A stretch of DNA of 64,000 nucleotides from Xenophilus arseniciresistens (lineage in GTDB: Bacteria > Pseudomonadota > Gammaproteobacteria > Burkholderiales > Burkholderiaceae_C), in NCBI RefSeq assembly GCF_028023875.1, contig NZ_JAQIPB010000002.1, forward strand, positions 434,001 through 498,000, given 5' to 3'. The number at the start of each line of letters is the position of its first letter. The first letter of the stretch is position 1. A program made the translations under genes and the position numbers. This document shows, one piece after another, positions 59,265-64,000 of the stretch. The notes beneath the pieces were generated by a model. The model did no database searches. It saw only the letters and a program-made list of their open reading frames with translations, and was not told the origin of the DNA.

Positions 59265-60494
59265 ATGAATCTCCCTGAAACAGCCACGGCAGCCGCGCCG
59301 CGCAAGATGCTGGCGCGCATCGCCGAGGTCTTTGTCGCCTTCCTCGCGCTGGGCCTGACCAGCTTCGGCGGCCCGATCGCGCACCTGGGCTACTTCCGCA
59401 CCGCCTTCGTCGAGCGGCGGCGCTGGCTCGACGAAGCCGCCTATGCCGAGCTGGTGGCGCTGTGCCAGTTCCTGCCCGGCCCCACGAGCAGCCAGGTCGG
59501 CTTTGCGCTGGGCCTGGCGCGCGCGGGCTGGGGCGGCGCGCTGGCGGCCTGGACTGGCTTCACGCTGCCCTCGGCCGCGCTGCTGATCGCTCTGGCGCTG
59601 GGGCTCGCGCAGCATGCGCACTGGCTGCAATCGGGGGCCGTGCATGGGCTCAAGGTGGCGGCCGTGGCCGTGGTGGCCCAGGCGGTCTGGCAGATGGGGC
59701 GCGGCCTGTGCCCCGATGCGCCGCGCCGTTTGATGGCGCTGGGCGCGGCCGTGCTGGCGCTGGCACTGCCGGGGCTGGGCGGCCAGTTGCTGGCGATCGC
59801 GCTGGCCGCGCTGCTCGGCGCCCGCCTGCTGCGCCAGTTGCCCCAGCCAGGGCCGTCACGCGCCCTGCCGCTGCAGATCCGCGCGCGCACCGGGGGCGTG
59901 GCGCTGGGCCTGTTCCTGCTGCTCCTTCTGGGCCTGCCGCTGCTGGCCGCCTGGCAGGGGCCGGGCCTGTGGAGCCTGCTCGACGGCGTGTACCGCGCCG
60001 GCGCCCTGGTCTTCGGCGGCGGCCATGTGGTGCTGCCGATGCTGCAGAGCGCGACCGTCGATGCAGGCCATCTGGGCGCGGACCAGTTCCTGGCCGGCTA
60101 CGGCGCCGCGCAGGCCGTGCCCGGGCCGCTGTTCAGCGTCGCCGCCTACCTGGGTGCGGCCATGCAGGCGCCGCTGTCGGGCGTGGCAGGCGGCCTGCTG
60201 CTGCTGGGGTTGCTTTTCGTGCCGGGGCTGCTGCTGCTCGTGGCCGCGCTGCCTTTCTGGGCGCGCCTGCGCAGCCGCCCCGGCGCCCGCGCGGCGCTGG
60301 CCGGTGTGAACGCGGCCGTCACCGGCCTGCTGGCCGCGGCGCTGTACCGGCCGCTGTGGACCTCGGCCATCCACGGCCCCGCCGACGTCGCGCTGGCCGC
60401 TGCGGCGCTCGCGCTGCTGCTGTGGGGCCGGGCTTCGCCGCTGCTGGTGGTACTGCTGGCCGCAGCAGCGGGCTGGGCGCTGTCGGCGGCCTGA
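59265..60494 (+). CDS. chrA: Chromate transporter, ChrA/CHR family (two-domain)
   Basis: 409 aa with two homologous CHR halves. Signature FVAFLALGLTSFGGPIAHLGYFR and LCQFLPGPTSSQVGFALGLARAGWGGALAAWTGFTLPSA in the first half; YRAGALVFGGGHVVLPML and AAQAVPGPLFSVAAYLGAAM in the second. Exports chromate with proton-motive force in characterised members. Follows the SulP gene by 52 bp and could share its transcript; chromate enters cells through sulfate carriers, so the pairing makes sense. Confidence 0.92.
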   Translation: MNLPETATAAAPRKMLARIAEVFVAFLALGLTSFGGPIAHLGYFRTAFVERRRWLDEAAYAELVALCQFLPGPTSSQVGFALGLARAGWGGALAAWTGFTLPSAALLIALALGLAQHAHWLQSGAVHGLKVAAVAVVAQAVWQMGRGLCPDAPRRLMALGAAVLALALPGLGGQLLAIALAALLGARLLRQLPQPGPSRALPLQIRARTGGVALGLFLLLLLGLPLLAAWQGPGLWSLLDGVYRAGALVFGGGHVVLPMLQSATVDAGHLGADQFLAGYGAAQAVPGPLFSVAAYLGAAMQAPLSGVAGGLLLLGLLFVPGLLLLVAALPFWARLRSRPGARAALAGVNAAVTGLLAAALYRPLWTSAIHGPADVALAAAALALLLWGRASPLLVVLLAAAAGWALSAA

Positions 60495-60501
60495 AGCCCG
60501 C

Positions 60502-61230
60502 TCAGATCGCCCAGCCGCCGTCGATGATGTGGACCTGGCCCGTGGTGTAGGTGGCCTGCGCCAGGTAGAGCACCAGGTCGGCAATCTCCTGCGGCTGGCC
60601 GATGCGGCCGATGGGCTGGCGCGCGACGAAGGCCCGGCGCGCGGCCTCGTAGTCGCCCTGCGCACGCAGGCGCTCGTGCAGCGAGGGCGAGTCCACCGTG
60701 CCCGGGCAGATGGCGTTGCAGCGCACGCCCTGCGCCACGTAGTCGGCGGCGATGGATTTGGTCATGCCGATCACGGCGGCCTTGGTCACGCCGTAGGCGA
60801 AGCGGTTGGGCACGCCCTTGACGCTGCTGGCGACCGAGGCCATGTTGATGATGGCGCCGTCCTTGCGCTCCAGCATGCCCGGCAGCACCGCGCGCACGGT
60901 GCGCACCATGGCCTTCACGTTGAGGTCGAAGGCGAAGTCCAGGTCCTTGTCGCTGGCCTCCAGCACGCTGCCGGCGTGCACCACGCCTGCGCAGTTGAAG
61001 AGCACGTCGACCGCGCCGATGTCGGCCACCAGCGCACGCACCTCGCCGTCCTGCAGCACGTCGAGCCGGCGGGTCTTCACGCCGGGCAGCGCAGCCAGCT
61101 CGGCCAGCGCGGCCTCGTTGATGTCGGTGGCCCACACGGTGGCACCGGCGCGCGAGAAGGCCTCGACGCTGGCGCGGCCAATGCCCTGGGCAGCGGCGGT
61201 GATGAGGACGGTCTTGCCTGCGAGAGTCAT
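60502..61230 (-). CDS. Short-chain dehydrogenase/reductase
   Basis: 242 aa. MTLAGKTVLITAAAQGIGRASVEAF gives the cofactor motif (AAAQGIG in place of the usual TGxxxGIG), NCAG is present, and the catalytic Ser-Tyr-Lys lie in MASVASSVKG and FAYGVTK. It resembles 2-keto-3-deoxy-L-fuconate/3-hydroxybutyrate-type dehydrogenases (the DHRS6 group). Last gene of the right-hand operon, 50 bp after the CoA-transferase. NAD(H) preference is suggested by an acidic residue after beta-strand 2 (WATDINEA). Confidence 0.92.
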   Translation of the reverse strand: MTLAGKTVLITAAAQGIGRASVEAFSRAGATVWATDINEAALAELAALPGVKTRRLDVLQDGEVRALVADIGAVDVLFNCAGVVHAGSVLEASDKDLDFAFDLNVKAMVRTVRAVLPGMLERKDGAIINMASVASSVKGVPNRFAYGVTKAAVIGMTKSIAADYVAQGVRCNAICPGTVDSPSLHERLRAQGDYEAARRAFVARQPIGRIGQPQEIADLVLYLAQATYTTGQVHIIDGGWAI

Positions 61231-61280
61231 GGTGTCTGGCCTGAAGTGAAAGGGAAGGAAAGAAGGAGGAAGGCAGGCGC

Positions 61281-62423
61281 TCAGAGCCCGAATTCATGCC
61301 TCAAGGCGGCGCTGTGTTCGCCCACCTGGGGCGCGCCGCGCACGCTGCTGGAGCGCAGGCCGTCGATGCGCAGCGGGCCGCGCGTGGTGTGCACGGGCGT
61401 GCCGTCGCCGCGCTGCACCGTCTGCAGCATGTCGAGCAAACCGAAGGCCTGGCTTTGCAGCAGGCGCGGCCAGTCCAGCACTTCGGCGCACCACACGTCG
61501 GCGGGCTGCAGCCGCGCCAGCCAGTGCGCGGTGTCCTGCTGCGACAGCGCGGCGGCGATCAGGCGCTTGATCTCGTCGCGCCGCCCGAAGGCGTCCTGGG
61601 CGCTGTAGGCCGCCAGGGCCGGCAGCGGCAGGGTCCGGGCCAGCTTCTCCAGCGGCATCATGGCCAGCGCGAGGTAGCCGTCGCGCGTGGGATAGATGCC
61701 GTAGGGCGCGGCCAGATAGGCATTGGCATTGCGAAAGCCTGCGCGCGCGGGCAGCCGCTGGCCGTCGTTCAGGTGTGTGGTCAGCAACTCGAACTGGAGG
61801 TCCACCAGGGCTTCGAGCAGGCTGGTCTGCACATGTGCGCCCGTGCCGCTGATGCCGCGCCGCACCAGGGCGGCCAGGATGCCTTCGGTGAGCGCGTGCC
61901 CAGCCAGCATGTCGGCGATGGACAGGCCCAGCGGCACCGGCCCCTCCCCCTCATGACCGTTGAGCCAGGTGACGCCCGAGAGCGACTGCGCCAGCAGGTC
62001 CTGCCCGGGCATGCCGGCCCAGGGGCCGGTCTCGCCGTAACCCGAGACGCCGGCATAGACCAGCTGCGGGTTGATCGCCCGCGCGTCCTCGTAGCCCAGG
62101 CCCAGGCGCTCGATGACGCCGGGGCGGAAGTTCTGGATCAGCACGTCGGCGCGCGCAATCAGGCGCTTGAGCGCGGCCATGTCCTCGGGCGCCTTCAGGT
62201 CCAGCGCAAGGCTTTCCTTGTTTCGGTTGATCGCGTGGAACAGCGTGGAATCGCCGCCCACGTCGGTGTCGGTCAGGTAGAGGGTGCGGCAGATGTCGCC
62301 GCTGCCCGGCCGCTCGACCTTGATCACGCGCGCGCCCAGGTCGCCCAGCCGCAGCGCGGCCGAGGGCCCCGAGAGGAACTGTGCAAGGTCGAGGACCAGC
62401 AGGCCCGCCAGCGGTGCGGTCAT
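61281..62423 (-). CDS. CaiB/BaiF family (family III) CoA-transferase
   Basis: 380 aa. LDLAQFLSGPSAALRLGDLGARVIKVERPGSGD, LDLKAPEDMAALKRLIARADV and NFRPGVIERLGLGY are classic; the catalytic Asp lies in MPGQDLLAQSLSG. It starts within the stop of the upstream gene (TGATG). It activates or swaps the CoA of an organic acid. It shares only family-level similarity with the CoA-transferase at 19442, so it serves a different substrate. Confidence 0.92.
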   Translation of the reverse strand: MTAPLAGLLVLDLAQFLSGPSAALRLGDLGARVIKVERPGSGDICRTLYLTDTDVGGDSTLFHAINRNKESLALDLKAPEDMAALKRLIARADVLIQNFRPGVIERLGLGYEDARAINPQLVYAGVSGYGETGPWAGMPGQDLLAQSLSGVTWLNGHEGEGPVPLGLSIADMLAGHALTEGILAALVRRGISGTGAHVQTSLLEALVDLQFELLTTHLNDGQRLPARAGFRNANAYLAAPYGIYPTRDGYLALAMMPLEKLARTLPLPALAAYSAQDAFGRRDEIKRLIAAALSQQDTAHWLARLQPADVWCAEVLDWPRLLQSQAFGLLDMLQTVQRGDGTPVHTTRGPLRIDGLRSSSVRGAPQVGEHSAALRHEFGL

Positions 62424-63544
62424 CAGGCGAGGCTCTCCCGGTACATCGCATTGAGCGCCTGCACGATGGCGCGCGCCGGCTCGCCGGCCTGCAGGCCGGC
62501 ATTCAGCCGCAGCGAGGCCGCATGCTGGAAGAGCATGTAGCCGTCGTGGCGCGGGCGCACCCAGGCGCCCTCCAGCGTGGCGCGGGTGGCGCGGTAGAAG
62601 TTGCCGGCGGTGGCGTTGACGGCGTCGTCCTCCCAGGCTGCCGCGTGGCCACTCTGGCCGCCGGCCGCCGCGAAGGGGCCGCGCTGCGCCTCGGCATCGG
62701 CCACCCAGATGGCGAAGTCGAAGGCTTCCTTCGCATGTGCGGTGCGCGCCGAGACCGCGATGCCGGTGCCGCCCAGGGCCGAACCCACGGGCCCGCGTCC
62801 CTCGAAGGACGGGATGTCCGCAAAGCCCAGCCGCACCGGCCGGAAGCCGGCCCAGGCGTAGTTCACGTAGCCGTAGATCAGCGGCACGCAATCGATGGAC
62901 GAATCGGGCTGCGCCATGGCTTCGAAGACCGCGATCGGGTCCATCTCCAGGCAGCGCGGGTCGACCAGCCGCAGCAGCTCGCCGAGCTGCTCGCACACGG
63001 CAGTCGCGGTCTCCGGGTCGAACAGCTCCGGCCCCGCCTCGCGCGCCGGCGCGCCGCGCTGCGCGCACAGCGTGTACAGGCACATCAGCGAATGCGGCGC
63101 GCGCATCGGCAGCGCCACGCGGCCGGCCCGGGCCAGTTCCAGCACCTGCGCCCAGTCGGCCGCTGCGCTTTCGAGCCGGCCGGGGCGCCAGGCCTGCACC
63201 TGGGTGGCGGCATCGATGGGCAGCGCCCATTGCCTGCCCTGCCAGAGGTAGCTGTCGAAGGAGCGGCCCACCGTGCCGCGCGCGATGGAGGCCAGCCGTG
63301 CCGGGTCGAAAGGCAGCAGGCAGTCCTCGCGCGTGACCTGGCCGACGTGCGGATGGTCGATCACGATCAGGTCGTACTGGCGGGCCAGTTCCTCGACCGG
63401 GAAGGACTCGAAGTCCTGCAGCGAGCGGCGGTCCCAGTGGATCCGCACGCCGGTGCGCGATTGCCAGAGCGCCGCGCAGGCGGCCAGCGGCTCGTAGCCG
63501 CGCGGGTGGTCCCAGGTCATGCCCCGGAGGGTGATGTTGCTCAT
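62423..63544 (-). CDS. Extracellular solute-binding protein-like, lacks a signal peptide
   Basis: 373 aa. The fold-level pattern is that of family 1 ABC substrate-binding proteins: ITLRGMTWDHPRGYEPLAACAALWQSRTG near the start and FDFAIWVADAEAQRGPFAAAGGQSGHAAAW near the C-terminus. The protein begins MSNITLRGMTWDH with no hydrophobic signal. No upstream codon in frame adds one: residues before it are a shadow of the TRAP gene. It therefore probably acts in the cytoplasm. It is translationally coupled to the CoA-transferase gene and 38 bp after the TRAP permease gene. Confidence 0.82.
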   Translation of the reverse strand: MSNITLRGMTWDHPRGYEPLAACAALWQSRTGVRIHWDRRSLQDFESFPVEELARQYDLIVIDHPHVGQVTREDCLLPFDPARLASIARGTVGRSFDSYLWQGRQWALPIDAATQVQAWRPGRLESAAADWAQVLELARAGRVALPMRAPHSLMCLYTLCAQRGAPAREAGPELFDPETATAVCEQLGELLRLVDPRCLEMDPIAVFEAMAQPDSSIDCVPLIYGYVNYAWAGFRPVRLGFADIPSFEGRGPVGSALGGTGIAVSARTAHAKEAFDFAIWVADAEAQRGPFAAAGGQSGHAAAWEDDAVNATAGNFYRATRATLEGAWVRPRHDGYMLFQHAASLRLNAGLQAGEPARAIVQALNAMYRESLA

Positions 63545-63582
63545 GCGTCGAAAGGTGTTGGAGGATGCAATCGTGGAAGCGG

Positions 63583-63999
63583 TCACTGGACCGCGCCGGT
63601 GCCGTACAGCAGGTTCGGCAGCCACAGCGAGATCTGCGGGAACACCGACAGCACGACCAGCAGCAGCAGCATCACGGCCAGGTAGGGCATCACCTCGCGC
63701 GAGTAGTCGCCCATCTTCACGCGCAGCGTCTGCGAGGAGATGTACATCAGCCCGCCCACCGGGGGCGTGATGCCGGCGATGGTGAGGTTGGTGATGAGCA
63801 CGATGCCGAAATGCACCTTGTCGATGTGCGCACCCGCGATCAGCGGCAGCAGCATGGGCGTCAGGATGATCAGCGCGGCCGAGCCCTCGATGGCCGTGCC
63901 CAGCACGATCAGCATGAGGTTGATCAGCAGCAGCAGCGTGACCGGGTCCTGGGTGGTGCCGGCCAGCCAGCCCGACATCGCCTGCGGCACCTGCTCCCA
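63583..63999 (-). CDS. dctM: TRAP transporter large permease (DctM family), cut by window edge
   Basis: About 139 C-terminal codons remain; the frame is open at the right edge. IVLITNLTIAGITPPVGGLMYISSQTL is the conserved ITPPVGG loop of DctM near the C-terminus, followed by two helices. It begins the visible part of the operon dctM-binding-protein-like-CoA-transferase-SDR. The rest (dctP, dctQ) should lie beyond the window. Confidence 0.9.
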   Translation of the reverse strand, partial: WEQVPQAMSGWLAGTTQDPVTLLLLINLMLIVLGTAIEGSAALIILTPMLLPLIAGAHIDKVHFGIVLITNLTIAGITPPVGGLMYISSQTLRVKMGDYSREVMPYLAVMLLLLVVLSVFPQISLWLPNLLYGTGAVQ

Positions 64000-64000
64000 C

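Overview
The window is high-GC, gene-dense bacterial DNA. Three things point to a betaproteobacterium of the order Burkholderiales, most likely Comamonadaceae (Variovorax/Xenophilus-like): the conserved block thrS-infC-rpmI-rplT-pheS-pheT-ihfA-merR-tRNA-Pro, six Bug/TctC-type periplasmic binding proteins, and an isocitrate lyase of the proteobacterial type. It reads as chromosome. I saw no rRNA, CRISPR array, insertion sequence or prophage. The genus is inferred from gene content only.

Layout. (1) 1-5280, plus strand: a catabolic operon cut by the left edge (RraA-like aldolase, beta-hydroxyacid dehydrogenase, two Bug proteins, a DUF1185 protein, a D-2-hydroxyacid dehydrogenase). (2) 5325-5544: short relics of two genes. 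(3) 5577-11882: a TRAP transporter operon (dctQ-dctM-dctP, hydroxyacid dehydrogenase, RraA-like protein, KDG-type sugar kinase) with a divergent GntR regulator, probably for a sugar acid. (4) 11937-23905: an eight-gene minus-strand operon (CoA-transferase, Gln-type thiol dioxygenase, two crotonases, fused ADP-forming acyl-CoA synthetase, two Bug proteins, YeiH-type exporter), divergent from an IclR regulator and a cytoplasmic molybdopterin S/N-oxide reductase. Palindromic IclR-type sites lie in both control regions. This looks like an organosulfur-acid catabolic locus. (5) 23923-33629: translation and housekeeping genes on the minus strand. These include infC with an ATC start, a Thr-rich leader peptide with an attenuator in front of thrS, and aceA with its promoter and terminator. 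(6) 33865-36004: gamma-glutamylcyclotransferase-like protein, EamA transporter, SWIB-domain protein with a histone-like tail. (7) 36027-48570: a TPP enzyme and divergent TetR regulator, a complete tripartite tricarboxylate transporter (tctC-tctB-tctA), two TIM-barrel isomerases, an enolase-superfamily enzyme, another Bug protein, a Gfo/Idh/MocA dehydrogenase and a DUF993 protein. Four copies of one 20-bp palindrome tie this region together as a probable TetR regulon. (8) 48659-60494: mixed genes (EamA transporter, FMN riboswitch with a type II lumazine synthase, GST, exported methyltransferase, ArsC-like reductase, EVE protein, MFS/AraC pair, Phd/PIN toxin-antitoxin, DUF421, DUF892, SulP, ChrA). 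(9) 60502-64000, minus strand: an operon cut by the right edge (TRAP large permease, a binding-protein-like protein with no signal peptide, CoA-transferase, SDR dehydrogenase).

How it works together: the accessory genes form at least four separately regulated uptake-plus-catabolism modules for organic acids (GntR, IclR, TetR, and one whose regulator is outside the window). Each couples periplasmic binding proteins to CoA activation or hydroxyacid oxidation. The two observations I rate highest are the thrS leader/attenuator and the two regulator-operator sets that predict complete, probably uncharacterised catabolic regulons.
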